This document shows positions 44,354-52,993 of a DNA stretch of 64,000 bases, piece after piece. Below the pieces are notes generated by a model. That model did no database searches. It was not told the origin of the DNA and worked only from the letters and a program-made list of their open reading frames with translations. Origin of the DNA: Formosa sp030427735 (GTDB lineage: Bacteria; Bacteroidota; Bacteroidia; Flavobacteriales; Flavobacteriaceae); contig NZ_CP195158.1 in the NCBI RefSeq assembly GCF_051200825.1, forward strand, positions 2,480,001 through 2,544,000, read 5' to 3'. Within the stretch, counting starts at the first letter, position 1. Each line of letters opens with the position of its first letter. Made by a program: the position numbers and the translations under genes.

Positions 44354-44361
44354 CAAATATA
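44354..44361 (-). promoter_or_regulatory. Candidate -7 element for the YeeE/YedE pair
   Basis: Minus strand TATATTTG, exact match to TAnnTTTG, 32 bases before the ATG. Confidence 0.5.
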
Positions 44362-44492
44362 TTAGCAACACTATTGCTCGTTTGCTACTTTGGTTACACA
44401 ACATTTTAAATTTGCTGCTGTGTTAAAAAATTTAAACTACAAAAATTAGTATGGTTTAAAATACTATCTTACTCTCCAAACCAACCAAGGCT

Positions 44493-45836
44493 ATGAAACG
44501 TACACTACAAATTGTTGCTTCACTTTTAATACTTTTTTTAATATTAGCGGTATACTTTAATTACCCCAAACTAAATTTCATTACTGGTTTTGCCGCCAAA
44601 AGTGTCTGCTCCTGTACGTTTATAGCGGATAGAGAATTAACATCGGTAGAAACCCAAGACAACGACTTCTCTCCCATATTTTATGCTAAGAACAAAATTG
44701 ATTTTAAAGAAAAATCGGTTACTTCAACTGTATTTGGGTTAAAACCCAGAACTGCAATTTACAAAGCAGGATTAGGCTGTATTTTGGTTCCTGAAGGAAG
44801 CAACGCCAACACTTTAAGGCTACAACCCGAACGAACAATTACTCCCAAAGCACTACCTTTTCCTTATGGGAATTTACCACAAAAAGACACCATATTTAAA
44901 AACATAGATTACGAAGCTCTTCAAAACGCTGTTGAATCGGCGTTTGACAAAAACGGAGAAAAAGTAAAACGAAGCCGCGCAGTCTTGGTAGTTTACAAAG
45001 ATCACATTATCGCCGAAAAATACGCCGATGGTTTTACCAAAAATACTAAAATTTTAGGGTGGTCTATGACGAAAAGTATTACAAGTGCCATTGTTGGAGT
45101 TTTGGATAAACAGGGGAGAATTAACCGTAATCAATCCAATTTATTTGAAGCTTGGAAAAACGACCAACGCTCTAAAATCACCTTAAATAATCTATTACAA
45201 ATGAATAGCGGTTTGGCTTGGGAAGAAGATTACAGCAAAATTTCGGACGTTACAAAAATGCTGTTTTTAAAACCTAATATGCCTAACATTCAACTTGAAA
45301 AACCTTTAATTGCTGAGCCGAATACAAATTGGAATTATTCTTCTGGCACCACAAACTTAATTTCAGGATTTATCGTTAATCAATTTAAAAGTCAACAAGA
45401 CTATTTAAATTTTTGGTATGCAGAACTTATTGATAAGATTGGTATGCATTCCATGACCATAGAAACTGATTTAGAAGGTCATTTTGTAGGGTCGTCTTAC
45501 GGATGGGCTACAGCGAGAGACTGGAGTAAATTCGGCCTGTTGTACCTACACGATGGCAATTGGAATGGTGAACAGATTTTAACTACCGATTGGATCAATT
45601 ACACCAAAACCCCTACGCCCACTTCTAACGGCGAGTATGGCGCTCAATTTTGGCTGAATGCTGGCGGGCATTATCCCGATGTTACTAAAGACTTATTTTC
45701 TTGCAATGGATATCAGGGACAAAAAATAAGCATCGTCCCTTCTAAAGATGTTGTAATAGTACGTTTCGGTTTAATTGAAGAACCGTTATTCGATTTTAAC
45801 CGTTTTCTTTCAGAAGTGCTCTCTGCTATACATTAA
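44493..45836 (+). CDS. Serine hydrolase of the beta-lactamase class C/EstB group
   Basis: 447 residues. An N-terminal hydrophobic helix (about 5-22) acts as signal or anchor. The active-site SxxK is SMTK with Ser191 and Lys194, the tyrosine motif is YSSGTTN near 288, and a third conserved block ARDWSKFGLLYLHDGNWNGEQ follows. Relatives include penicillin-binding carboxypeptidases, esterases and 6-aminohexanoate dimer hydrolase; the last is closest in layout by memory. Substrate unknown, and resistance to beta-lactams should not be assumed. Single gene, probably periplasmic. Confidence 0.85.
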   Translation: MKRTLQIVASLLILFLILAVYFNYPKLNFITGFAAKSVCSCTFIADRELTSVETQDNDFSPIFYAKNKIDFKEKSVTSTVFGLKPRTAIYKAGLGCILVPEGSNANTLRLQPERTITPKALPFPYGNLPQKDTIFKNIDYEALQNAVESAFDKNGEKVKRSRAVLVVYKDHIIAEKYADGFTKNTKILGWSMTKSITSAIVGVLDKQGRINRNQSNLFEAWKNDQRSKITLNNLLQMNSGLAWEEDYSKISDVTKMLFLKPNMPNIQLEKPLIAEPNTNWNYSSGTTNLISGFIVNQFKSQQDYLNFWYAELIDKIGMHSMTIETDLEGHFVGSSYGWATARDWSKFGLLYLHDGNWNGEQILTTDWINYTKTPTPTSNGEYGAQFWLNAGGHYPDVTKDLFSCNGYQGQKISIVPSKDVVIVRFGLIEEPLFDFNRFLSEVLSAIH

Positions 45837-45873
45837 AAAAACCCTTAATAAATTATTTACTAAGAGTTTTTAT
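45837..45873. terminator. Weak terminator-like hairpin
   Basis: AAACCCTTAA pairs imperfectly with CTAAGAGTTT and is followed by a T-rich tail. It lies between the convergent serine hydrolase and ribH genes. Confidence 0.45.
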
Positions 45874-45898
45874 TATTTTTAAACTATTGCTAGTTCTA

Positions 45899-46384
45899 TT
45901 ATGCAATACTTCGTAAATACGCCATTTTTATAGCTGCGATGGCTGCTTCTGTACCTTTATTGCCATGAATACCTCCAGAACGGTCTATCGCCTGCTGCAT
46001 GGTATTATCGGTTAAAACACAAAAAATAACTGGCGTATCATGCAATACATTTAAATCTTTAATGCCTTGGGCTACACCTTCGCAAACAAAATCGAAATGC
46101 TTGGTTTCGCCTTGAATAACACTACCGATGGCTATTACGGCATCTACATGCTGCTCTTGCATTTTTTTACAACCGTAAATAAGCTCATAACTTCCTGGCA
46201 CCTGCCAATGTTTAATATTATCGGCAGCTACACCATGTTCTAAAAGCGTGTTGTAAGCGCCCTCAAACAAGCCGTTAGTTATAGTATCGTTCCATTCTGA
46301 AACAACAATCCCAAACCGAAAGTTGCTCGCGTTTGGGATTGTTGATTTATCGTAATCGGATAAATTTTTATTTGCTGTTGCCAT
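45899..46384 (-). CDS. ribH: 6,7-dimethyl-8-ribityllumazine synthase
   Basis: 161 residues. Motifs: VVSEWNDTITNGLFEGAY (substrate ring site), WQVPGSYELIYGCKK, IAIGSVIQGETKHFDFVCEG (phosphate site, catalytic His) and GNKGTEAAIAAIKM. It is the penultimate enzyme of riboflavin synthesis, joining the pyrimidine with butanone phosphate. The other rib genes are not here and no FMN riboswitch is seen. Its start is one base after the stop of the TPR gene upstream, so both are on one message. Confidence 0.96.
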   Translation of the reverse strand: MATANKNLSDYDKSTIPNASNFRFGIVVSEWNDTITNGLFEGAYNTLLEHGVAADNIKHWQVPGSYELIYGCKKMQEQHVDAVIAIGSVIQGETKHFDFVCEGVAQGIKDLNVLHDTPVIFCVLTDNTMQQAIDRSGGIHGNKGTEAAIAAIKMAYLRSIA

Positions 46385-46385
46385 A

Positions 46386-47177
46386 TTATTTATTTGCTAG
46401 CACTTGTGCTTTACCTATAAATACATCTACTGTAGAGGCTTCGGTTGAATTTGGATAATCGTTTTTAATAGTTTCGAAATACCCCAAAGCTTCTTTAGGA
46501 TTCCCTAACTCTAAAGCTATTAAACCAGCTTTATTTAAATACATAGGTGTTGTAAACTCGTTATTACGGATATTAGCTGCTTCTTTATAATAACTTAAAG
46601 CGTCATCTAACTGGTTTAATTGTACAAAAGCATCACCAATACCACCTTTTGCTAATGGCGCTAATGCTTCGTCTTCACTAGAGAAATTGCTTAAATGTTC
46701 TACAGCATTCTTATAATCTTTCAAGTTTAAATACGCCATACCAGCATAATACTCGGCTAAATTTGCTGCTGGAGTTCCGCTATGCTCGCTTATAATGTCT
46801 AGCATACCATATTTTCCTGCACCACCATTAAGCGCTAAAGTGTATAATGAATCTTTTTCGGTTCCGTTTACTGCCTCATTAAAGTATTTTTGAGCTTGGA
46901 ACATATCGTTCATTGCTTCGGTTTCTTTTGGCTGCGCAACAAATTCGTTATAACCTAAATAGCCCAAAACTAAAGCTGCAACCACACCTATAATAACAAA
47001 AATATATTTTTGGTTACCAGCCACCCACTCTTCTGTTTTAGAAGCCGTTTCGTCTAGCGTATTAAAAACTTCTGCTGTTGTTGATGTTTCTTCAACATTA
47101 TCAAAATTTTCAATATCTTCTTGCTCTACTTCTGGTTTTGTAGTTGGTTTGTAACCTCTTTTCTTATAAGTTGCCAT
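46386..47177 (-). CDS. Membrane-anchored tetratricopeptide protein (YfgM-like)
   Basis: 263 residues. A cytoplasmic acidic N-terminal segment (about 1-50), one membrane helix (YIFVIIGVVAALVLGYLGYNEFV, about 55-76), then periplasmic TPR units (LAEYYAGMAYLNLKDYKNAVEHL, GDAFVQLNQLDDALSYYKEA, LNKAGLIALELGNPKEALGYFE). This matches YfgM-type ancillary proteins that bind the Sec translocon or periplasmic chaperones; in Bacteroidota the role is untested. Upstream of ribH by one base, with a candidate promoter 20 bp before the ATG. Confidence 0.85.
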   Translation of the reverse strand: MATYKKRGYKPTTKPEVEQEDIENFDNVEETSTTAEVFNTLDETASKTEEWVAGNQKYIFVIIGVVAALVLGYLGYNEFVAQPKETEAMNDMFQAQKYFNEAVNGTEKDSLYTLALNGGAGKYGMLDIISEHSGTPAANLAEYYAGMAYLNLKDYKNAVEHLSNFSSEDEALAPLAKGGIGDAFVQLNQLDDALSYYKEAANIRNNEFTTPMYLNKAGLIALELGNPKEALGYFETIKNDYPNSTEASTVDVFIGKAQVLANK

Positions 47178-47197
47178 AAATTCTATATTAATCGCCG

Positions 47198-47205
47198 CAA
47201 AAATA
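47198..47205 (-). promoter_or_regulatory. Candidate -7 element for the TPR-ribH pair
   Basis: Minus strand TATTTTTG, exact match to TAnnTTTG, 20 bases before the ATG at 47177. Confidence 0.55.
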
Positions 47206-47306
47206 TAATTTTTCTTCAGAAATAAAAGGCAATTTATTTGTTATTTTTCAATAATTTGCATGCCTTTCTAAGTTAATCCATCAAATCGCATAAGATTCTT
47301 TTTTTT

Positions 47307-48392
47307 ATGATCCTAAAATCCTTATCTGTAATTAATTACAAAAATTTTGAAAGCGAATCGTTTGAATTCGACGACAAAATTAATTGCTTTGTAGGACAGA
47401 ATGGCGTTGGAAAAACGAATGTTTTAGATGCGATTTACCATTTGGCGTTTGGAAAAAGCTACTTTAACCCTATTGCTTCGCAGAACATTAACCACAATGC
47501 CGATTTTTTTGTAGTTCATGGTGATTTCGAAAAACACGATCAGCCAGAAAAAATTGTAGTTAGCCTTAAAAGTGGTCAGAAAAAAGTAATAAAACGCAAC
47601 GGTAAAGCTTACGATAAATTTAGCGACCATATTGGTTTTATTCCGTTGGTAATTATCTCGCCTGCAGATCGCGACCTAATTATTGAAGGCAGCGAAACGA
47701 GAAGAAAATTTTTAGACAGCGTTATTTCGCAAAGCGATAAAACCTATTTAACCGATTTAATAAATTACAATAAAACATTAGCTCAGCGCAATGCACTTTT
47801 AAAATATTTTGCATTAAACCATACATTTAATGCCGACACTTTAGACGTTTACAACTTACAGCTACACGAATTAGGTTCGGCTATTTTTGAAAAAAGACAT
47901 GCATTTTTAGAAACGTTTATTCCCATTTTTAAAACCAGACATCAAGTTATTAGCCAGGGGCAGGAACATGTAGAGTTGATTTACAAAAGCGATTTGCACG
48001 ACACACCGTTAAACACACTTTTAAAGCAAAATTTAACTAAAGACAGGGCTTTACAGTACACTTCTACGGGTATTCATAAAGACGATTTACTGTTTCAAAT
48101 AAGCGAACACCCCATTAAAAAATTCGGGAGTCAAGGTCAGCAAAAATCCTTTTTAATCGCCTTAAAATTAGCTCAATTCGATTTTATAAAAGCGCAAAGC
48201 GGTGTAAACCCCATTTTATTGTTAGATGATATTTTTGACAAGCTGGACGAACATCGGGTCGGGCAAATTATTAAATTAGTAGACGATGCCAATTTCGGAC
48301 AATTATTTATAAGCGACACCCATGCAGACAGAACCGAAAATGCTGTTAAACAAGTGCATCAATCGTATCAATTATTTAAAATCGGAAAATAA
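47307..48392 (+). CDS. recF: DNA replication and repair protein RecF
   Basis: 361 residues. ABC/SMC-like ATPase: N-terminal KSLSVINYKNFESESFEF, Walker A VGQNGVGKTNVLDAIYHLAFG near 29-49, signature FGSQGQQKSFLIALKLAQ, and Walker B NPILLLDDIFDKLDEHRV. RecF loads RecA at gaps with RecO and RecR. It heads a short plus-strand operon with a lipoprotein and a DciA-like gene. The downstream DciA-like gene matches an arrangement seen in many bacteria. Confidence 0.96.
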   Translation: MILKSLSVINYKNFESESFEFDDKINCFVGQNGVGKTNVLDAIYHLAFGKSYFNPIASQNINHNADFFVVHGDFEKHDQPEKIVVSLKSGQKKVIKRNGKAYDKFSDHIGFIPLVIISPADRDLIIEGSETRRKFLDSVISQSDKTYLTDLINYNKTLAQRNALLKYFALNHTFNADTLDVYNLQLHELGSAIFEKRHAFLETFIPIFKTRHQVISQGQEHVELIYKSDLHDTPLNTLLKQNLTKDRALQYTSTGIHKDDLLFQISEHPIKKFGSQGQQKSFLIALKLAQFDFIKAQSGVNPILLLDDIFDKLDEHRVGQIIKLVDDANFGQLFISDTHADRTENAVKQVHQSYQLFKIGK

Positions 48393-48393
48393 T

Positions 48394-48816
48394 ATGCAAG
48401 TTTTAAAATATCTAATTGTAATATGTAGCCTTATCGTTTTTAACAGCTGCAATACTTCACCCAAAATACATCCCGCTGATTTAAATGGCTATTGGGAGAT
48501 AGAGCACGTTATCTTGCCCGATGGTACCGAACACATTTATAAAGTGAACCAAACTGTAGATTTTTTTAAATTAAATGATAGTTTAAAAGGGTACCGACAA
48601 AAAATGAAACCTAAAGAGAATTCGAATTACATACCCGTTACAGACAAAGAACATATTGCCATTGTAAAAACAAACGATAGTGTATATTTGCACACCAAAA
48701 CGGCATTTTCTAGTTGGAAAGAAACTATTTTGGAATTAAACAAAAACCGTTTAAAAGTTATTAACCATAACAATAATGTATACGTCTACAAACGTTATAT
48801 ACCTTTAAACCTGTAA
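48394..48816 (+). CDS. Small lipoprotein of unknown function
   Basis: 140 residues from ATG at 48394, one base after the recF stop; a longer frame would overlap recF by 71 bp and lose the signal. MQVLKYLIVICSLIVFNSC is a lipoprotein signal with Cys19. The mature part begins HPADLNGYWEIEHVILPDG and resembles the short beta-barrel lipocalin-like lipoproteins of Bacteroidota (NGYWEIE start). No enzyme motif seen. Its place between recF and the DciA-like gene is more likely positional than functional. Confidence 0.7.
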   Translation: MQVLKYLIVICSLIVFNSCNTSPKIHPADLNGYWEIEHVILPDGTEHIYKVNQTVDFFKLNDSLKGYRQKMKPKENSNYIPVTDKEHIAIVKTNDSVYLHTKTAFSSWKETILELNKNRLKVINHNNNVYVYKRYIPLNL

Positions 48817-48821
48817 CACCA

Positions 48822-49118
48822 ATGGCAAAACGCAACAACGAACACTTAAGCATTTCGGATGTTTTAAAAGCATTTGTAGAGACCAATAAATTAGAATCTG
48901 GTTTAGACAAAGTTAATGTGCGTGATGCTTGGGCCAAGCTTATGGGTAACGGGGTCAACAACTACACTACGGCCATAAGTCTGGAACGCGATACACTTTA
49001 CGTTCAATTAAGTTCTAGCGTGCTTCGAGAAGAATTAAGCTATGGAAAAGAAAAAATAATTAACATGCTTAATGACGATTTAGGTAAAGAAGTGGTAAAA
49101 AAACTGATTTTACGTTAA
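48822..49118 (+). CDS. DciA-like DUF721 protein
   Basis: 98 residues. SISDVLKAFVETNKLESGLDKVNVRDAWAKLMG, then a short beta sheet ending VVKKLIL, matches the DUF721 core. DciA is the ancestral loader-type partner of the replicative helicase DnaB in most bacteria lacking DnaC. It follows the lipoprotein gene by 5 bp and is convergent with holA. The link with recF and holA fits a replication role. Confidence 0.8.
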   Translation: MAKRNNEHLSISDVLKAFVETNKLESGLDKVNVRDAWAKLMGNGVNNYTTAISLERDTLYVQLSSSVLREELSYGKEKIINMLNDDLGKEVVKKLILR

Positions 49119-49125
49119 CTCGAAA

Positions 49126-50130
49126 TTACTGCATTAAAAGCACCAAAAGCTCTTTTAACAAATCGCCTTGCGGAACGGCATTAGCGCCAACACCTTTACT
49201 TTTTACATCGAATTCCCGTAAAATTGCAATATTGGCACTTACCTTTTTCATCGGGTAATTTCTAACAGCTACTAGATATTCTTCTACAAAATAAGGATTG
49301 ATTTTTAAGGCGGAAGCTACGCTTCTTGGATTTTTATCATTCATGCCATGAATGTGTAATAACTGCGAAAAAAAACTGAACAATAACGACACCGTAACCA
49401 CCATAGGATTATCTTTTGGGTTGTCTGCAAAATACTTTACAATTTTTTGAGCCTTAAGCACATTACGAGACCCAATAGCCTTACGCAGCTCAAAATTATT
49501 ATAATCCTTACTTATACCAATATTTTCTTCAATATGGTCGGGGGTAATTTGTGTGTCTTTTAGTAAAATTATTTGTAGTTTCTCCAGCTCATTATTTATT
49601 TTGCTTAAATCGGTTCCTAAAAACTCGACCAGCATTTGGGCGGCTTTAGGTGTAATGCTATACGATTTTGGTGATAATACTCTACGAATCCAATCGGCTA
49701 CCTGATTTTCGTATAGTTTTTTACTTTCAAAAACTACGCCTGTTTTTTTTATCGCTTTATAAATGGCCTTGCGCTTATCTACGGTTTTATACTTATAATT
49801 TAAAACCAAAATAGTAGATGGTTGCGGTTGCTTGGCGTAATCGGTTAATTTATCGATTTGCCGCGACAAATCCTGAGCTTCTTTAACAATAACCACCTGA
49901 TATTCTGCCATCATTGGGTAACGCTTAGCCTGACTTACTATGTCTTCAACAGTAATATCGCGCCCATATAACACCATTTGGTTAAAACCTTTTTCCTCTT
50001 CGCTTAAAACACTGGCTTCAATAAAGTCCGAAATTTTATCGACATAATAAGATTCTTCACCCATTAATAAATAAATAGGTTTCAACTTTTTTTGTTTTAT
50101 ATCGGCTACTAACTGTTTTATTTCGTCCAA
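49126..50130 (-). CDS. holA: DNA polymerase III subunit delta, TTG start
   Basis: 334 residues. The TTG at 50130 gives the conserved opening DEIKQLVADIKQKKLKPIYLLMGEESYYVDKI; no ATG is available nearby. Features: AAA+-like N domain without a P-loop, ILVLNYKYKTVDKRKAIYKAIKK, LVEFLGTDLSKINNELEKL and the C-terminal helical collar domain. HolA opens the beta clamp within the clamp loader. Convergent with the DciA-like gene (7 bp between stops) and divergent from an HsdR-N protein. Confidence 0.93.
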   Translation of the reverse strand: MDEIKQLVADIKQKKLKPIYLLMGEESYYVDKISDFIEASVLSEEEKGFNQMVLYGRDITVEDIVSQAKRYPMMAEYQVVIVKEAQDLSRQIDKLTDYAKQPQPSTILVLNYKYKTVDKRKAIYKAIKKTGVVFESKKLYENQVADWIRRVLSPKSYSITPKAAQMLVEFLGTDLSKINNELEKLQIILLKDTQITPDHIEENIGISKDYNNFELRKAIGSRNVLKAQKIVKYFADNPKDNPMVVTVSLLFSFFSQLLHIHGMNDKNPRSVASALKINPYFVEEYLVAVRNYPMKKVSANIAILREFDVKSKGVGANAVPQGDLLKELLVLLMQ

Positions 50131-50225
50131 ACTAAAATATTATAAGTGATTGCTTCTAAAAAATAGAATTGTGGAATTGGCTTTTTGAATTATGAAATCT
50201 ACCTTTGGGCACTCAAGAATTATAC

Positions 50226-50672
50226 ATGCAAGAGTTAAACTTTCCAAAGTTTACATTTCGTTTCAAAAATAGCGAAAATAAAATTTCTATTTTTGATGAA
50301 ATTCGTAAAAAATTTATTGTGCTACAACCCGAAGAATGGGTAAGACAGCATTGCGTTCAATATTTAATACAAGTAAAACAATACCCTAAATCGCTAATAA
50401 ACGTAGAAAAAGAACTGCTGGTTAACGGTTTACGAAAACGTTACGATATTGTAGTGTTTAACACCAATGGCAGCATACAACTTATTGTAGAATGTAAAGC
50501 GCCACAAATTACAATTAACCAAACCACCTTCGACCAAATTGCACGTTACAATTTAAGCCTAAATGCTAATTATTTAATGGTTACCAACGGTATAAATCAT
50601 TATTATTGCCAAATGGATTATAAAGTAGAAGCCTATCACTTTTTAAAAGACATCCCAAATTACAACTTTTAA
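50226..50672 (+). CDS. HsdR N-terminal-domain-only protein (PD-(D/E)XK fold)
   Basis: 148 residues from ATG at 50226 (MQELNFPKFTFRF); a TTG seven codons earlier is less likely. The type I restriction R-subunit N domain (HSDR_N_2): EEWVRQHCVQYLIQ, RKRYDIVVFN and LIVECKAP, giving the D...ExK nuclease residues, then FDQIARYN. No helicase, methylase or specificity subunit is present, so it is not a restriction system. Such stand-alone proteins recur next to holA in Bacteroidota, from memory. Real job unknown; DNA maintenance is plausible. Confidence 0.85.
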   Translation: MQELNFPKFTFRFKNSENKISIFDEIRKKFIVLQPEEWVRQHCVQYLIQVKQYPKSLINVEKELLVNGLRKRYDIVVFNTNGSIQLIVECKAPQITINQTTFDQIARYNLSLNANYLMVTNGINHYYCQMDYKVEAYHFLKDIPNYNF

Positions 50673-50678
50673 TTACCC

Positions 50679-51668
50679 ATGAAACTTGCTATTGTAATAT
50701 TAAACTGGAACGGAAAAGCACTGCTTGAACAGTTTTTACCTGGTGTAATTTCTCACTCCCCAGAAGCCGACGTTTATGTTATAGACAATGCTTCGACTGA
50801 TGATTCTGTTTCATATTTAAAACAACATTTCCCTGACACAAAAGTTATAATCAACTCAGAAAACGGAGGTTATGCCAAAGGCTACAATGAAGGCTTAAAA
50901 CAAATAGATGCCGATATTTTTTGTTTATTAAACAACGATATTGCAGTTTCTGAAAACTGGTTACATCCTATTTTAAAAACTTTTAAAAACGAACCTAAAA
51001 CAGCCATAATTCAACCTAAAATATTAGATTTTAAAAACCCAGATTATTTTGAATATGCTGGAGCAGCAGGCGGGTTTATAGACAAATATGGTTACCCGTA
51101 TTGCAGAGGACGAATTTTTGACACCCTAGAACAAGACCTGCAACAATATAACAATACAACAGATATTTTTTGGGCCTCTGGTGCTTGCTTTTTTATTCGC
51201 GCCAAGGTATTTAATCAATTGGAAGGTTTCGATACCCATTTTTTTGCCCACATGGAAGAAATTGATTTGTGTTGGCGGGCAAAACATCTAAACAACGCCA
51301 TTACATATTTACCAGATAGCAAAGTGTATCATGTAGGAGGTGCGACTTTATCGGCTTCAAATCCACAAAAAACCTATTTAAATTTCAGGAACAGCTTATT
51401 TATGCTTGTTAAAAATACACCTAAACCCATTCTTCCATTAATCATCGCAAGGTTATTATTAGATGGCTTGGCAGGAATTCATTTTTTAATTCAGTTTAAA
51501 CCCAAACACATCCTATCTATTTTAAAAGCACATTTCCATTTTTATTTGGCTTTGCCTCTACTTTTAAAACAACGAAAAGCAACGCCAAAAACCAAAACAT
51601 ATTATACGGTAAAATCTATCGTATGGCAGTATTTTGTTAAAAACAATCGAAAATTTAGTCAATTATAA
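50679..51668 (+). CDS. Family 2 glycosyltransferase
   Basis: 329 residues. GT-A fold with the nucleotide-sugar motif VILNWNGKALLEQFLPGV, VIDNASTDDSVSYLKQHF, NGGYAKGYNEGL and CLLNNDIAV (metal-binding DxD-like NND), then FWASGACFFIRAKVFNQLEGFDTHFFAHMEEIDLCWRAK, typical of rhamnosyl- and other GT2 enzymes. C-terminal hydrophobic segments near 250-300 suggest membrane association. Sugar and acceptor unknown. It starts 6 bp after the HsdR-N gene. Confidence 0.9.
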   Translation: MKLAIVILNWNGKALLEQFLPGVISHSPEADVYVIDNASTDDSVSYLKQHFPDTKVIINSENGGYAKGYNEGLKQIDADIFCLLNNDIAVSENWLHPILKTFKNEPKTAIIQPKILDFKNPDYFEYAGAAGGFIDKYGYPYCRGRIFDTLEQDLQQYNNTTDIFWASGACFFIRAKVFNQLEGFDTHFFAHMEEIDLCWRAKHLNNAITYLPDSKVYHVGGATLSASNPQKTYLNFRNSLFMLVKNTPKPILPLIIARLLLDGLAGIHFLIQFKPKHILSILKAHFHFYLALPLLLKQRKATPKTKTYYTVKSIVWQYFVKNNRKFSQL

Positions 51669-51718
51669 AATAGTTAGTAAAAGTTTTGTTAAACACCTTT
51701 TTAACATATTTTTTTTTA

Positions 51719-51726
51719 TATTTTTG
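51719..51726 (+). promoter_or_regulatory. Candidate -7 element for the OmpA lipoprotein
   Basis: TATTTTTG, exact match to TAnnTTTG, 29 bases before the ATG at 51756. Confidence 0.55.
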
Positions 51727-51755
51727 ATGAGATTAAATATAATTTAAGAATTATT

Positions 51756-52598
51756 ATGAAGAAACTGATTTTGAGCAGTGTAACTGCTTTACTCCTTTTA
51801 TCATCTTGTGTATCTAAAAAAGATTATGCTGCTTTAGAAGCTAAACAAAAAGAAACTCAAGATTTATTAAACTCTGCAACAGTAAAATTAAATGCCTGTC
51901 TTACAGACAAAGCCGCTGCTACAGCAAGAGCAGAAGCACTTAAAGATCAAATAGACGATTTAATTGACACCAAAGGTAACTTAACAACCTTAACGCAAAA
52001 AGGTGCCGAGAACTTAGAAAAATCTCTAGAAAGCTTAAAAGAAAAAGATTTAAAAATTACTCGTCTTCAAGATGCTTTAACCAAAAAGGACAGTGTAACC
52101 TTAGCGGTTGTTACCAGCTTAAAACGTGAAGTTGGTATTAACGATCCAGACATTGAAATTAATGTTGAAAAAGGAGTTGTTTTCATTTCTATTGCCGATA
52201 AATTATTATTTAAAAGCGGAAGCTACATCGTAACAGATCGCGCAAAAGAAGTGTTAGCAAAAGTTGCTAAAGTAGTTAATAGTAAACCAGATTTTGAATG
52301 TATGGTTGAAGGACACACAGATAATGTACCTTACAAAAAAGGTGGTGTGTTAGAAGACAACTGGGATTTAAGTGTTAAACGTGCTACCTCTGTAGTTCGT
52401 GTGTTACAAGACTTAGATGTTAATCCTGCGCAATTAATTGCTGCTGGTAGAAGCCATTATGTACCATTAGTACCTAACGACACTCCAGAAGACAGAGCAA
52501 CAAACAGACGTACCCGTATTGTTGTACTTCCAAAAATCGATCAGTTCTACGAAATGGTTGAAAAAGAAATGAAAAACCTTTCTGAAGGCACTAAATAA
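51756..52598 (+). CDS. OmpA-family lipoprotein with coiled coil
   Basis: 280 residues. Lipoprotein signal MKKLILSSVTALLLLSSCVS with Cys18; a helical coiled-coil segment (about 25-110, rich in Lys/Glu/Leu); and an OmpA_C domain (about 130-265) with LLFKSGSYIVTDRAK, MVEGHTDNVPYKKGG, NWDLSVKRATSVVRVLQ and NRRTRIVVLP. It binds peptidoglycan from the outer membrane. Monocistronic with its own promoter-like element and terminator. Common in Bacteroidota as an abundant outer-membrane protein. Confidence 0.93.
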   Translation: MKKLILSSVTALLLLSSCVSKKDYAALEAKQKETQDLLNSATVKLNACLTDKAAATARAEALKDQIDDLIDTKGNLTTLTQKGAENLEKSLESLKEKDLKITRLQDALTKKDSVTLAVVTSLKREVGINDPDIEINVEKGVVFISIADKLLFKSGSYIVTDRAKEVLAKVAKVVNSKPDFECMVEGHTDNVPYKKGGVLEDNWDLSVKRATSVVRVLQDLDVNPAQLIAAGRSHYVPLVPNDTPEDRATNRRTRIVVLPKIDQFYEMVEKEMKNLSEGTK

Positions 52599-52623
52599 TT
52601 CATTTTCAATCTTAAATAATATT

Positions 52624-52658
52624 AAGTCCAGCTAAATTCTTAGTTGGGCTTTTTTTAT
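52624..52658 (+). terminator. Terminator of the OmpA lipoprotein gene
   Basis: AAGTCCAGCTAA and TTAGTTGGGCTT form a 12-bp stem (two G-U pairs) followed by seven T residues. Confidence 0.85.
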
Positions 52659-52714
52659 ATGTTTTAGTATCTTTAACAACAGATTTATGCAAAATAAACC
52701 AAGACCAAACACTC

Positions 52715-52993
52715 ATGTCTAACAAACCGCAACCCAATACCACAACATTAATTACGCGCGATTGGTTAGCCATAGAGCGCACAAAATTAGCCAACGAACG
52801 TACGTTTTTAGCTTATTTTAGAACGTTTATGGTGTTTTTAGGTACAGGACTCACCATTATAAAAATGCATATGTTTGCTCAATTAGAATCTTTCGGGATT
52901 GTTTTGCTTATAATAGCCCCAATTATATTGGCCATTGGTATTTACAGACTTATAAAAGTGCGTAAATTAATTCGAAAACATTATAAAGTTTAA
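52715..52993 (+). CDS. DUF202 family membrane protein
   Basis: 92 residues. RDWLAIERTKLANERTFLAYFRTFMVFLGTGL is the DUF202 signature, with three predicted membrane segments (about 33-52, 58-80 and a short first one). DUF202 proteins include the yeast-type VTC transmembrane domain, but bacterial functions are unknown. Directly abuts the next gene (stop and ATG adjacent). Confidence 0.88.
   Translation: MSNKPQPNTTTLITRDWLAIERTKLANERTFLAYFRTFMVFLGTGLTIIKMHMFAQLESFGIVLLIIAPIILAIGIYRLIKVRKLIRKHYKV

Noticed and set aside
44493..45836. Beta-lactamase resistance gene
   Set aside because: SxxK and YSS motifs are shared by many esterases and carboxypeptidases; the protein is longer than AmpC, lacks a clear KTG box, and is not in a resistance context.
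50226..50672. Restriction-modification system
   Set aside because: Only the HsdR N domain is present; no hsdM, hsdS or helicase part lies in the neighbourhood.
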